This document shows positions 27,716 through 36,879 of a DNA stretch of 64,000 nucleotides, piece after piece. The translations under genes and the position numbers were made by a program. The notes beneath the pieces were generated by a model that ran no database searches, was not told the origin of the DNA, and saw nothing but the letters and a program-made list of their open reading frames with translations. The DNA is taken from the NCBI GenBank assembly GCA_963732155.1, contig CAVSYB010000003.1:62001-126000 (forward strand). Reading direction: 5' to 3'. The stretch is from Roseiarcus sp963732155 (lineage in GTDB: Bacteria > Pseudomonadota > Alphaproteobacteria > Rhizobiales > Beijerinckiaceae). Positions within the stretch are counted from its first letter, which is position 1. Every line of letters begins with the position of its first letter.

Positions 27716-28669
27716 TTATGCTTTGTCCCGGTTTGGGGCCTCGCGATAGTAGGCGATCGTCGCAGCGAGACCATCCTCGAACGAGGTGGGATTGCTCCAG
27801 AACCGATCGCGAAACTTCGAGGTGTCGACGATATAGGGCCGGTCCCATTGGAAGCGCATCTCAGCCAGTTCACGTATGTCGGCGCGAAACAGGCCGACGA
27901 GCGCGGCGAGCGGCCGTGGGAGCACCTGTATGCGCAGCGACACACCAATCAGGTCCGCGGCGAGGCCAAGAACGTTGCGCAGCGTGCGCGTCGGCGTATT
28001 CGGCACATGCCAAGCCTGGCCATAGGCGTCATCCGGCGCATCAAGCAGCGTTACGAGGGCACGTGCGAAGTCGGGGACGTACGTGAAATCATGGAGGTTG
28101 TCCGGTGGATAGGGCGCGAGCGCCGGCTGGCCGGCCAGAAGCCGGGCGACCCCGAAGTGCGAGATGACCGAAGTGTCGGCATCTGGTCCGTAGAAATCAG
28201 AAGCTCGCACTGATGCCGCCTGAACGCGGCCCGCATTGTGCGCGTCCTGCCAAAGTCTCGTGATCTCGGCCCTCACCCGTGGCTTGACGCCAAAATTTGT
28301 GAGGGGCAGGTCCTCGGTCAGCGGCTGGGACTGCGGGCCATACATGTAGAGGCTGTCCGCAAAGACGAACCGGGCTCGCGCGCCCGCACACGCGGCAAGG
28401 AGGTTGCTCATCGCCACCGGCCACACACGCTCATAGACCGACGAAACGTAGGGGACTCCGATGCAGCACATCACGGCGGCTGTCCCTGCAACGGCCCGCG
28501 TGAGGGCTGCGAGATCCATGACATCAGCGGTTCGAAAATCGCAGCCCGGCGGCATCGACGGCGGCCGGTGTCGCTGCACCACCCGGACCATGTCGCCGCG
28601 CGAAGAGAGCAGCCCAGCCAAGGCGCGCCCCACAGCGCCGTACCCGACGACCGCCACGTCGAGTGTCAT
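27716..28669 (-). CDS. NAD-dependent epimerase/dehydratase-like protein
   Basis: This 317-residue extended-SDR (NmrA/epimerase-like) protein has an N-terminal Rossmann motif GYGAVGRALA. Further features are ADSLYMYGP (the usual YxxxK tyrosine region is altered, without the standard lysine spacing), DFYGPDAD and the NLHDFTYVPDFA segment of epimerases. ATG at 28669 has AAGGGG seven bases upstream. Substrate and reaction are unknown. It starts a two-gene unit with the SRPBCC gene between attachment cores at 26703 and 29207. Confidence 0.85.
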   Translation of the reverse strand: MTLDVAVVGYGAVGRALAGLLSSRGDMVRVVQRHRPPSMPPGCDFRTADVMDLAALTRAVAGTAAVMCCIGVPYVSSVYERVWPVAMSNLLAACAGARARFVFADSLYMYGPQSQPLTEDLPLTNFGVKPRVRAEITRLWQDAHNAGRVQAASVRASDFYGPDADTSVISHFGVARLLAGQPALAPYPPDNLHDFTYVPDFARALVTLLDAPDDAYGQAWHVPNTPTRTLRNVLGLAADLIGVSLRIQVLPRPLAALVGLFRADIRELAEMRFQWDRPYIVDTSKFRDRFWSNPTSFEDGLAATIAYYREAPNRDKA

Positions 28670-28959
28670 AGACAACCCCTTCGCGACGCACCGCGCGCCC
28701 GATCAGACAATGGTCTGACCGAGCCGATCAAACACTGATCAAATGCCGCGCTGCTCATCTGAGCCTTCGCATCAAGGGGCATAAACGCCTGAAGATAGCG
28801 AGGCCCGCGCCGCTCATAGGCTCGTCATTCATGTAGCACATCCATAATGAACTGGACGCCGACAATCGCCTTGATTGAAATCAACGCGGTGAAGGAAACC
28901 GAAAACCCGCCCCTTCAAGCGCGGCAGCCGACTTCAGGCCAAGTCCAGCGCGCCAACGG

Positions 28960-29206
28960 AAAAGACCGTCAGCGATATGCGCAATATCTGACGGTCTTTT
29001 CGTTTCGACTGGCGTACGTTTCAAAAAGAACCGTCAGAAATAGCGTCAGTCTATCTGGCTCCGGAAGTTGAAGTAGGCGAGTGATCTTGCTAAATATCTA
29101 TGCAATTCAATACGTTATGAGCATAACAACGAAACCGAATGATGTATAGCAACCATCCTGGTCGCCTGATAAGTTGCTGAATTATATTGATAATTTTTTG
29201 GCGTCT
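28960..29206. repeat. Conserved right end of unit 4
   Basis: AAAAGACCGTCAG (28960-28972) and CTGACGGTCTTTT (28988-29000) form a perfect 13-bp inverted repeat with a 15-base loop. A second box AAAAAGAACCGTCAG lies at 29023-29037. The hairpin ends 207 bases before the next core. Spacing and order match the right ends at 37822 and 45558. The hairpin flanked by A- and T-runs could also act as a bidirectional terminator. Confidence 0.85.
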
Positions 29207-29452
29207 ATCGCCCCTCATTCCCACTCGATAGTTTTGAGCGATCGTAACGCATTGAATTACAATCGCAAATTTTTTCTTCTGACGGTCAAACTCCGACCGG
29301 TGGGCCGTCAAATTTTTTCGCTTTTGATTTTGAAGGGAAATTTGCGCGATTCGAATTTTGCTCGGCTTCGACAACTATCGCCAACGATCGGTCAATTTTT
29401 CGCGTCGTCGACCGCGCGGCGCATTCTGCGCCAGGACGAAAAAGACCGTCAG
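29207..29452 (-). repeat. Attachment core copy 4 plus conserved left end (unit 5)
   Basis: The core CCCCTCATTCCCACTCGAT at 29211-29229 is followed by a left end. It includes CTTCTGACGGTC (29277-29288), GGGCCGTCAAATTTTTTCG, and AAAAAGACCGTCAG ending at 29452. The GACCGTCAG begins 215 bases after the core. It is very similar to the left end at 38070. Confidence 0.85.
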
Positions 29453-29897
29453 CACCTATAGCACAGGGCGTTCACGCTGGCCATGTTCGCCATGCCCTGG
29501 CCTCCGGCCCGTCCGTTCAAGTTCGGCGCGTTGCAGTTGATGGAAAGCGAACGGGTGCGATAAAAGGCACCGGCTGCGGCGGTGTGGAAGGACACACGGC
29601 CAACAAAGGTTCGAGATGGTGACGAGAAGGCAGCGGCGTAATGGCTCGGTGCGCTAAGCCCATCCGCTAGCCGGTTTCGAGTCCGGCCCGCAGCACCGTC
29701 GAGGTTCAGGCATTTCGATCGGCTCACGATCGAACCCCAGAGCAAATTCTTAGCGGGCCATTGGCGCTAGACACAATCTCTTGACTAACGGATCCAACTA
29801 GTAAAGAGTCCGTTCTTAGCAGGGCCGGCAGGGAATGTGAGCGTTCCCTGCGTTTGGCCGTTGGAAGGACGTCGTCCCGGGGTTGAGCCGCCAAGTC
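29453..29897. other. Leader region of the Fic unit
   Basis: About 445 bases between the left end and the Fic start. No credible coding sequence. A short palindrome CGATCGGCTCACGATCG occurs at 29717-29733, which could be an operator. The Fic promoter should lie near 29760-29880. Confidence 0.4.
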
Positions 29898-31073
29898 ATG
29901 CCGAAGCGCACAACAGGCCGATACAAAAGCGTGACTGCAGGCGGCGAAAAAGTCGATGCCTTCGTTCCCTTCGATCTGCCGCCCGTGCGGCTGGCGCTCG
30001 TCATCGACACGAAGCTCGAACGTCGCCTTGGGCAAGCCGAGCAGGCGCTTATCCGACTCGACCTGGCGGGAGAAATGGTGCCGTCGCTCGACTGGTTCAT
30101 CTACGCCTTCGTGCGCAAGGAAGCGGTGATCTCGTCTCAGATCGAGGGCACGCAAGCATCGCTCGTCGACCTTCTCGCTTTCGAAGCCGAGGAACAGCCC
30201 CAGCCCAACGCCGATGTTGAGGAGGTGACAAACTACCTCGACGCCCTCAGTCATGCGCGTGGCCAGCTTGCGTCGAAGCGTGGCCTGCCGCTCTCCCTGC
30301 GGCTCTTGAACGAAGCACACAAGCGGTTGATGCGCGGCGTGCGCGGCGGGAGCAAGCAACCCGGAGAAATCCGCCGCAGCCAGAACTGGATTGGCGGAAG
30401 CCGGCCCGGGAACGCGGCTTATGTTCCGCCGCCCTCCGAGAAACTCCCTCAGCTTCTCAGCGCATTCGAGAAATACATCCATGCCGACGACCGGCTGCCG
30501 AAACTTGTGCGGACGGGTCTCTTGCATGCGCAGTTCGAAACCATTCACCCCTATCTCGATGGCAATGGGCGGATCGGACGCCTGATGATCGCCCTCCTGC
30601 TGGAACACTGGGGACTCTTGAGGGCTCCGCTTCTTTATCTCAGCCTCTTCTTCAAGCGTCACCGCGAGGAATACTACCGGCGCCTTAACCTCGTGCGGTT
30701 GGAAGGCGACTGGGAGGGCTGGATCGATTTCTTTCTCGATGGCGTCGCCACAATTGCCGATGAAGCCGTCGCTTCGGCGCGTGAATTGTTCAATCTCATC
30801 AGCGCGGATCGCACGCGGCTGCTCGGAGTCGAATCGGTATCCGTTTCAGCTCTCCGATTGTTCGAGCGACTTCCGCGTCATCCGATCGTGACTGTCGCAT
30901 CGGCGATGAAGCTGCTTGACACGAGCAAGCCAACTGCAACCCGCGCAATCGAAGTGCTGGCCGAGATCGGCATCCTCGTCGAAACGACGGGAAAGAAGCG
31001 CGACCGCAGTTTTGCCTATCGAGCCTATATGGAACGCCTGCGAACCGGAACGGAACTGGACCTCAGCCCCTGA
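29898..31073 (+). CDS. Fic-family AMP-transferase-like protein (class II, self-inhibited)
   Basis: This 391-residue Fic protein should transfer AMP (or another nucleotide part) to a protein hydroxyl. The N-terminal Fic_N region carries the inhibitory helix SSQIEG (79-84, fitting S/TxxxE-G/N). The catalytic loop HPYLDGNGR (217-225) is complete, with catalytic H217. The C-terminal part (about 300-391) contains a winged-helix segment (MKLLDTSKPTATRAIEVLAEIG), so it may also bind DNA. The ATG at 29898 fits the family start. It is the only intact original cargo gene of its unit; no separate antitoxin is present, as expected when the inhibitory helix is in cis. Confidence 0.92.
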   Translation: MPKRTTGRYKSVTAGGEKVDAFVPFDLPPVRLALVIDTKLERRLGQAEQALIRLDLAGEMVPSLDWFIYAFVRKEAVISSQIEGTQASLVDLLAFEAEEQPQPNADVEEVTNYLDALSHARGQLASKRGLPLSLRLLNEAHKRLMRGVRGGSKQPGEIRRSQNWIGGSRPGNAAYVPPPSEKLPQLLSAFEKYIHADDRLPKLVRTGLLHAQFETIHPYLDGNGRIGRLMIALLLEHWGLLRAPLLYLSLFFKRHREEYYRRLNLVRLEGDWEGWIDFFLDGVATIADEAVASARELFNLISADRTRLLGVESVSVSALRLFERLPRHPIVTVASAMKLLDTSKPTATRAIEVLAEIGILVETTGKKRDRSFAYRAYMERLRTGTELDLSP

Positions 31074-31347
31074 GCGGCGACGGTTCTGGATCAACCGCAT
31101 TGCTTTCATCGCGATGTCTCGGTAGCGGCCTTTTCGATCAATAAGAAACTCAGCGCATTTGAATTCATCGCCGCAATCGTAGTTCGGTTACGATAATTCC
31201 TGTCATCCCAAATGAGCGGGGAATGCCTATCCCTGCGGGCGAGCCTGGTATCGACCGTCCCCTTCTGCGAAGACACCCCGAGAGCGAGTACGGACGGGCA
31301 CGTTCGCATAGTTCTGAACAAGGCACTGAATAGGGCACTAGAGCGGT

Positions 31348-31530
31348 TCAAGTTTCGACGGAAGCGTATCCTGCGTTAGTGAAGTGGTTGGCGCACTCGG
31401 CAGGTCGGATTGTGGGGACGAGCTGTCCGATGTGGCGCCAAGTGTCCTCGATGGTTCGCTTCTGGGCGAGCCGCATCCAGTGCTTGATCTTGGCGAAGGT
31501 CTGCTCGATGGGAGTACCCCTCCGCCGAGG
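31348..31530 (-). pseudogene. C-terminal fragment of an IS630-family transposase
   Basis: The peptide PIEQTFAKIKHWMRLAQ and the following HIGQL...CANHFTNAGYASV is the C-terminus of an IS630-type DDE transposase, containing the final catalytic Glu region. The N-terminal and central parts are missing here. A long N-terminal/central piece lies in the same orientation at 36880-37685. Both pieces break at the PIEQ motif, so they may be the two halves of one gene parted by the IS66 insertion. The junction bases are not identical and two different IS630 copies are also possible. Confidence 0.75.
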
Positions 31531-31595
31531 GCCGCCTTTCGCCGCTGACGTTGATCGCCGATGATGAGGCGGTGATTGGCTCATGAGGGAAGTAA

Positions 31596-31982
31596 GTGTC
31601 CACGAACGCGGTAATGGACACGACCGGCGCGAGGCGTCGTCGGCGTCGTTGGAGCGATACGCTGAAACGGGAGATCGTGGCGGCGTCGTTTGAGCCTGGG
31701 GCGTCGGCTTCTGTGGTCGCTCGGCGATACGACGTGAACACGAACCAGCTGTTTCTCTGGCGGAGGCTCTATCGCGATGGATTGCCGGTACCGACCGGCG
31801 CGCGTGGGCCAGCGTTGCTGCCGGTAACGATCACAGGCGAGCGGGCCGCGAAGAAGACATCGCCTCCACCGGATGTCGGTCGGATCGAGATCGAGCTGCC
31901 GAGTAGATACCGCATCCGCGTCGATGCTGATCTCGACGGCAAAGCGCTACGTCGCGTCCTCGATGTGCTGGAGCGCCGATGA
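31596..31982 (+). CDS. tnpA: IS66 TnpA-like protein
   Basis: This 128-residue protein has a helix-turn-helix typical of IS66 orf1/TnpA (WSDTLKREIVAASFEPGASASVVARRYDVNTNQLFLWRRLY, given here only as its landmark residues WSDTLKR and NQLFLWRR). It is required with TnpB and TnpC for IS66 transposition, though its exact role is unclear. It overlaps tnpB by four bases (ATGA). The initiation codon is GTG at 31596 or an internal ATG. Confidence 0.85.
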   Translation: MSTNAVMDTTGARRRRRRWSDTLKREIVAASFEPGASASVVARRYDVNTNQLFLWRRLYRDGLPVPTGARGPALLPVTITGERAAKKTSPPPDVGRIEIELPSRYRIRVDADLDGKALRRVLDVLERR

Positions 31983-32182
31983 TCCCGGTTCCGTCGAACG
32001 TGCGGGTGTGGTTGTCGGTCGGGCGAACCGATATGCGTCGCGGGATGACCGGGCTGGCGCTTCAGGTTCAGGAGGCGCTGGGTCGCGACCCGCATGCCGG
32101 CGATCTATATGTTTTTAGAGGTGCCAGAGGTGACCTGATTAAAATTCTCTGGCACGACGGTCTCGGCATGTCGCTCTATGCC
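31979..32182 (+). pseudogene. tnpB: IS66 tnpB, N-terminal part
   Basis: The first about 68 residues of IS66 TnpB (VWLSVGRTDMRRGMTGL, then GDLIKILWHDGLGMSLYA) end at LYA, codon 32180-32182. Beyond this the frame continues without a stop into the HTH gene of the inserted element, giving a chimeric ORF to 32641. The rest of tnpB resumes at 34719 with KRLERGHFIWPS. The gene is therefore interrupted. Confidence 0.85.
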
Positions 32183-32641
32183 AGCAAAGATCGCAAGCGC
32201 TCGAAAGCGGATGCGCTCGTCGAGGACGGCACGCTCAATCCGGCGCCCGAGAAGGTGCGAGACCCAAAGTTTCAGGAAGATGGCTTCTTCGATCGGCGCG
32301 ACATCGTGCAGGTGAAGTACGAGATGCTGCGCCGCGCTTCCGTCGAGAAGGCGTCGGTGACGGATGTGGCCGACGAGTACGGCGTCTCGCGGCCGACTTA
32401 CTACCAGGCCAAGGCGGATTTCGAGGAAGGCGGCATTGCGGGGCTTGTGCCCAGGAAGCGAGGTCCCCGCGGTCCACACAAGGTCCAAGGCGAGGCTCTG
32501 GCGTTCATCGAGGCGCAAATTTCTCCTGGCGACCCGATACGAGCGCGCGATCTGGCCAAGTTGCTCCAGAAGGAACTCGGCCTCGATGTCCATCCGCGAA
32601 CGATCGAACGGGTGGTCCGTGCAAAAAAAGCTTCGAGATGA
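32183..32641 (+). CDS. Helix-turn-helix protein of the recombinase element
   Basis: This ORF of about 150 residues has an HTH segment (EKASVTDVADEYGVSRPTYYQ) and a second domain (ARDLAKLLQKELGLDVHPRTIERV). It is a DNA-binding protein that accompanies this recombinase type. No ATG is available before the conserved part. The true start may be GTG at 32255, or translation may come through from tnpB. It overlaps the next ORF by four bases (ATGA). Confidence 0.65.
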   Translation, partial: SKDRKRSKADALVEDGTLNPAPEKVRDPKFQEDGFFDRRDIVQVKYEMLRRASVEKASVTDVADEYGVSRPTYYQAKADFEEGGIAGLVPRKRGPRGPHKVQGEALAFIEAQISPGDPIRARDLAKLLQKELGLDVHPRTIERVVRAKKASR

Positions 32642-32929
32642 CCGGGGCCGCGGTCAATCCGGCCGCGCCCCCGGTCGCCGTCGTCGCCCGCTATGAGAGG
32701 TTGCGCTCGGCCATGCTCGGCGAGGCGCTGCCCCCAGACGCCCGGAGTGGGCTGATGATCTTCCTGCAACGCGGCATGTGGAGATGGGCTGCGCATGTTG
32801 CCCGTCGAGACCGCCAAGTTGGAGCCCGTCCGATCCCGATCCCTCGCGCCGGCGCAGGGCATCGAGCGTCGGGCCATCATTTGCCTCCTCGCCGGCATGG
32901 CAATGGCAATCGACGACACGGAGGACGCT
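32638..32929 (+). CDS. Small conserved ORF preceding the recombinase, probable frame break
   Basis: The frame from ATG 32638 encodes ARYERLRSAMLGEALPPDAR, then GLMIFLQRGMWRWA, which matches small proteins found between the HTH and recombinase genes of related elements (I believe DUF5372-like). Near 32790-32800 the expected continuation moves to the neighbouring frame (VETAKLEPVRSRS, then CLLAGMAMA). The reading frame is therefore probably broken by one base. Function unknown. Confidence 0.5.
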
Positions 32930-34718
32930 ATGAACGCCTCGCTCAAAGTTCAACCCCGCCACATCGAGCGGGCTGCCTATCTCTACGTCCGACAGTCATC
33001 GATGCGCCAAGTCATCGAGAACGTCGAGAGCACGCAGCGGCAATACGCTCTTCGGAACCGGGCGACCGCTCTCGGCTGGCGCGACGAGCAGATCATCGTC
33101 ATCGACAGCGACCAGGGCGAGTCTGGCGCGTCAGCATCATGGCGCGAAGGATTCCAGCGCTTGGTGAGCGACGTCGGGATGGGGCGCGCCGGCATCGTCA
33201 TGGGGCTGGAGGTATCCCGCCTGGCGCGCAACAATGCCGACTGGCATCGCCTGCTGGAGATCTGCGCCCTCGCCGATACGCTCATTCTCGACGAGGACGG
33301 CGTGTACGACCCGGCCAACTTCAACGACCGGCTCCTGCTCGGCCTCAAGGGAACGATGAGCGAGGCCGAACTCCACATCATCAAGGCGCGGCTGCGTGGG
33401 GGAATCCTGAACAAGGTGCGCCGCGGCGAGTATCGCTGTCCGCTCCCGACAGGCTTCGCCTATGATGAGGCCGGCGCGGTGGCGCTCGATCCCGACTCGC
33501 AGGTCCGGGAGTCGATCGCCTATTTCTTCGAGACTTTCTCGCGGCAGGGATCGGCCTCACAGACGGTCAAGGCCTTTCGCAAGGAGGGGCTTCAGCTTTC
33601 CGTCTCGCCTGCGCAATCAAAATCCAACGATTTTCCAGCCGCTGACGATATCGACGGCGATGCGAACGCTGAACAATCCGCGCTACGCCGGGGCCTACGT
33701 CTATGGCCGTCGGCAATATCGGCGGGCAGTGGACGGAAAGAAGCTGCTTCGGAACCGCGAGAGCAACGATTGGCTCGCCTGCATCCCGGACGCCCATCCC
33801 GGCTACATCACCTGGGAGCAATTCCAGCAGAATCTCAAGACGCTCGAGGTCAATGGCCGTGGATACGAGGCGGCGAGAGGCTCGCCGCCGCGGGAGGGAA
33901 CGGCCTTGCTGCAAGGGCGAGGCGTATGCGGCCGTTGCGGCCGGCGCCTGCGCGTTCACTATGCCGATCGACGCGGCCGGCTGGAAGCGTGGTACGTTTG
34001 CGACCGCGCGCATGGCGCACTCGGCGAGCCGAACTGCCAGTCGATCGCGGGCGCGCCCATCGACGAAGCCATCGGCAAACTGATCGCCGAGCGGATGACG
34101 CCCGCCGCGGTCGAACTGGCCCTGGAGATCAGGAGAGAGATCGAAGCGCGGCACGCCGAGGCCGATCAGCTCCGTCGTCGCGCCGTCGAGCGCGCTCAGA
34201 TCGACGCCGATCTCGCTCAGCGACGTTTCATGCTCGTCGACCCAGCCAACCGTCTTGTCGCCGACACGCTCGAACGCGGGTGGAACGACAAGCTGCGCGC
34301 GCTCGCCAGCGCGCAAGAGGAAAGAGAGCGCGGGCGCCAGCAAGACCAGTTCGCTCTCGATGACGCGATCCGTGATCGCCTCGTCGCTATGACGACAGAC
34401 TTTGCAACGCTTTGGCGCGATCCGAGTCTCCCGAACCGCGAGCGCAAGCGGCTGCTCGCGTTCATCATCGAGGATATCACGCTCGTCAAGCTTGCGACGG
34501 AGGGGACGACCAAGGTCCATGTCCGTTTCAGGGGAGGCATGACGGAGACATTGACGACACAGAACCCGAAGTCGTCCGCGCAGCAGGTCAAGACCCAGCA
34601 AGCGGTCATCGAACTCGTCGACGAACTCCTCGACGATCACGTCTATTCCGAGATCGCCGAGATCCTGAACCAGAGAGGAATCCGTCCCGGCGGCTCCGCT
34701 CGTCGGGACAAGGCCGAG
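32930..34718 (+). CDS. Large serine recombinase, frameshifted and C-terminally truncated
   Basis: The N-terminal resolvase domain is clear: YLYVRQSSMRQV with the catalytic Ser in RQSS, then GLEVSRLARNNADWHRLLE, and E-rich GTMSEAELHIIKARL. The recombinase domain and zinc ribbon (CGRCGRRLRVHY and YVCDRAHG) follow after a frame change near 33596, where one extra C breaks the frame. Correcting it gives a continuous protein to about 34718. The usual C-terminal extension after YSEIAEILNQRG is missing, and the frame runs on into tnpB. GGAGG precedes the ATG at 32930. It is probably inactive as read. Confidence 0.82.
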
Positions 34719-34862
34719 AAGAGATTGGAAAGGGGTCACTTCATCTGGCCGTCACCGGCCGATGGCGTGGTCGGAATCTCGGCGTCCCAGCTGGCTTATA
34801 TGCTTGATGGGATCGACTGGCGGAACCCGTGTCACACTTGGCGGCCGAGCAGCGCCGGATGA
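34719..34862 (+). pseudogene. tnpB: IS66 tnpB, C-terminal part
   Basis: KRLERGHFIWPSPADG and ISASQLAYMLDGIDW are the conserved end of IS66 TnpB. The piece is in frame with the truncated recombinase upstream and ends at a normal stop 59 bases before tnpC. It completes the N-terminal piece at 31979-32182. Confidence 0.85.
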
Positions 34863-34921
34863 GGTCGGGAGGCTCCATTTTTTAGGAGTCAGCGGGCCGG
34901 ATTCATGATTCTATTCTTGTC

Positions 34922-36595
34922 ATGGACACCGATCTTGCAGCCCTGCCGGACGACATCGACGCGCTGAAAGCGGCGCTGACGATCGAACGCGCCAGGATGC
35001 GGGAAGTGGCGGCGGAACGTGACGCCGGTGCCGCGGCACTGGCGGTGGCGCGGGCCAAGGCGTCCGAAGACCTGGCCTTGATCGCCCATCAGAAGCTGCA
35101 CATCGCCAAGCTGGAGCGTCAGATCTACGGCTCTCGCTCGGAGCGATCGGCCCGGCTCATCGATCAGCTGGCGCTGCAGTTCGAGGAGCTGGAAGCGAGC
35201 GCTACCGAAGATGAGCTCGCCGCGGAAATCGCCCTCGCCAAGACCACGACGGTGGCAGGCTTCACCCGCAAGCGCCCCGAACGAAACACCTTCCCCGACC
35301 ATCTCCCGCGCGAGCGCGTGGTGATCGATCCGCCGACGGCTTGTGGCTGCTGCGGCGGAACGCGGCTGCGCAAGCTGGGCGAGGACGTGACCAGGACGCT
35401 GGAAACGATCCCGCGCCAATGGAAGGTGATCGAAACGGTGCGGGAAAAGTTCACCTGCCGGGATTGCGAGAAGATCAGCCAGGCGCCGGCCCCCTTCCAC
35501 GTGATCGCCAGGGGATGGGCCGGGGCCAACCTGCTGGCGATGATTCTGTTCGAGAAGTTCGGCCAGCATCAGCCCTTGAACCGGCAGGCCGAGCGCTATG
35601 CTCGGGAAGGCGTGCCGATCAGCCTCTCGACCATGGCCGACGCCGTGGGATCGAGCTGCGCGGCGCTCGATCCGGTGCTGCGACTTGTCGAGGCCCATGT
35701 GATGGCGGCTGAACGCCTGCATGGCGATGACACCACCGTGCCGGTTCTGGCCAAAGGCAAGACCGATACCGGTCGATGTTGGGTCTATGTCCGCGACGAC
35801 AAGCCGTTCGGCGGGACGTCCCCGCCGGCGGCGATGTTCTATTATTCCCGCGATCGCAAAGGCGAGCATCCGCAGAGCCATCTGGCCGGATATGCCGGGC
35901 TGTTCCAGGCCGACGCCTTCGATGGCTATCGCAAGCTCTACCTGCCCGACCGGACGCCTGGTCCGATCATTGAGGCAGGGTGTTGGGTTCATGCCAGACG
36001 CCCGTTCTTCGCCATGGCCGATCTCGAGGAGAACGCCCGACGGCAGGCTGCGGGCAAGAAGGCGATCGCGCTCTCTCCCATCGCGATCGAGATCGTACGC
36101 CGCATCGACGCCCTGTTCGAGATCGAGAGGCCGATCAATGGCAAGAGCGCCGAGGAGCGCAGGACTGTTCGCCAGGAGATGAGCAAGCCGCTCGTCGATG
36201 AGCTTCAGGTCTACATGCGCGAGCAACGCGCCAAACTCTCCCGTGGCCACGACCTCGCCAAGGCCATCGATTATATCCTCAAGCGTTGGGCTGCCTTCAC
36301 TCTGTTCCTTGACGACGGGCGCATATGCCTATCGAACAATGCCGCCGAGCGCGCGTTGCGCGGCATCGCTCTCGGGCGAAAATCATGGATGTTCTGCGGA
36401 TCCGACCGCGGCGGTCAGCGCGCTGCCGCCATGTACAGCCTCATCGTCACGGCCAAGATGAACGACATCGATCCTCAGGCATGGCTGGCCGACCTCCTGG
36501 CCCGGATCGCCACGCATCCGGCTCATCGCCTTGACGAATTGCTGCCGTGGAACTGGACGCCCACGGCATCCACTCGCGCTGCCGCCGCGGCCTGA
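34922..36595 (+). CDS. tnpC: IS66-family transposase TnpC
   Basis: This intact 557-residue DDE transposase has an N-terminal coiled-coil region (residues 10-110). KLERQIYGSRSER follows, then a zinc-finger-like CGCCGG...CRDC cluster, and the DDE catalytic core with HGDDTTVPV (first Asp), ADAFDGYRKLY (second Asp) and SNNAAERALRG (Glu). All family landmarks are complete, so it could act in trans on related IS66 ends even though its own element is disrupted. Confidence 0.92.
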   Translation: MDTDLAALPDDIDALKAALTIERARMREVAAERDAGAAALAVARAKASEDLALIAHQKLHIAKLERQIYGSRSERSARLIDQLALQFEELEASATEDELAAEIALAKTTTVAGFTRKRPERNTFPDHLPRERVVIDPPTACGCCGGTRLRKLGEDVTRTLETIPRQWKVIETVREKFTCRDCEKISQAPAPFHVIARGWAGANLLAMILFEKFGQHQPLNRQAERYAREGVPISLSTMADAVGSSCAALDPVLRLVEAHVMAAERLHGDDTTVPVLAKGKTDTGRCWVYVRDDKPFGGTSPPAAMFYYSRDRKGEHPQSHLAGYAGLFQADAFDGYRKLYLPDRTPGPIIEAGCWVHARRPFFAMADLEENARRQAAGKKAIALSPIAIEIVRRIDALFEIERPINGKSAEERRTVRQEMSKPLVDELQVYMREQRAKLSRGHDLAKAIDYILKRWAAFTLFLDDGRICLSNNAAERALRGIALGRKSWMFCGSDRGGQRAAAMYSLIVTAKMNDIDPQAWLADLLARIATHPAHRLDELLPWNWTPTASTRAAAAA

Positions 36596-36597
36596 CT

Positions 36598-36850
36598 GTG
36601 GCCCCCGTTAACAAGGTCCACCATGTCCACACCATCGCTCGCGTCGCCGAACTGCTCGGGGAAGACGAGCACTGGCTGTGGGACGTCGCCAACGAAATGG
36701 ACGAAGAGGACGGCCTGATCTGGGTCTACGGTCCAGGTGCCGACAGCGTCATGGCAGTTCACCGACTTCGGCATCGACACGCTTACCGATCTCATCAAAA
36801 TCTATAAGGCCGATCCTCTCTTGCTCAAACGGTCGACTGACCCGACATGA
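36598..36850 (+). CDS. Small IS66-associated ORF with a one-base frame break
   Basis: The GTG at 36598 starts a protein of about 83 residues found after tnpC in many alphaproteobacterial IS66 elements: HTIARVAELLGEDEHWLWDV, then MDEEDGLIWVYG. Near 36754-36757 (ATGGCAGTTC) an extra base shifts the frame. The conserved end (TDFGIDTLTDLIKIYKADP, LLKRSTDPT) continues in another frame to the stop at 36850. Function unknown. Confidence 0.72.
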
Positions 36851-36879
36851 CCCAACCGCGGCCTACGCCGAATGCTTAC

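Larger units (their letters stand above)
32183..34718 (+). mobile_element. Serine-recombinase element inserted in tnpB
   Basis: The split point of tnpB is exact: LYA before and KRLERG after, with no codons lost. The insert carries an HTH protein, a small ORF and a large serine recombinase, a gene trio I recognise from other Hyphomicrobiales. The insert is in frame at both borders, so both ends make chimeric ORFs with tnpB. The recombinase C-terminus seems to be cut at the right border. No long terminal repeat was seen; only GCC precedes each junction region. Confidence 0.72.
31592..36879 (+). mobile_element. IS66-family element, itself interrupted by a recombinase element
   Basis: The genes are in the IS66 order tnpA-tnpB-tnpC plus a small accessory ORF. 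The right end reads GTAAGCATTCGGC inward (36867-36879), and a GTAAGTG string at 31592 is the possible left end. The expected 8-base target duplication is not seen (TGAGGGAA versus CGAAGACC), so one end has been rearranged or is misassigned. tnpB is split by the 2.5-kb recombinase element. Confidence 0.7.

Noticed and set aside
32930..34718. Serine recombinase as the integrase of the guaA units
   Set aside because: It lies inside an element inserted in an IS66 tnpB gene, is frameshifted and truncated, and is absent from the other units.
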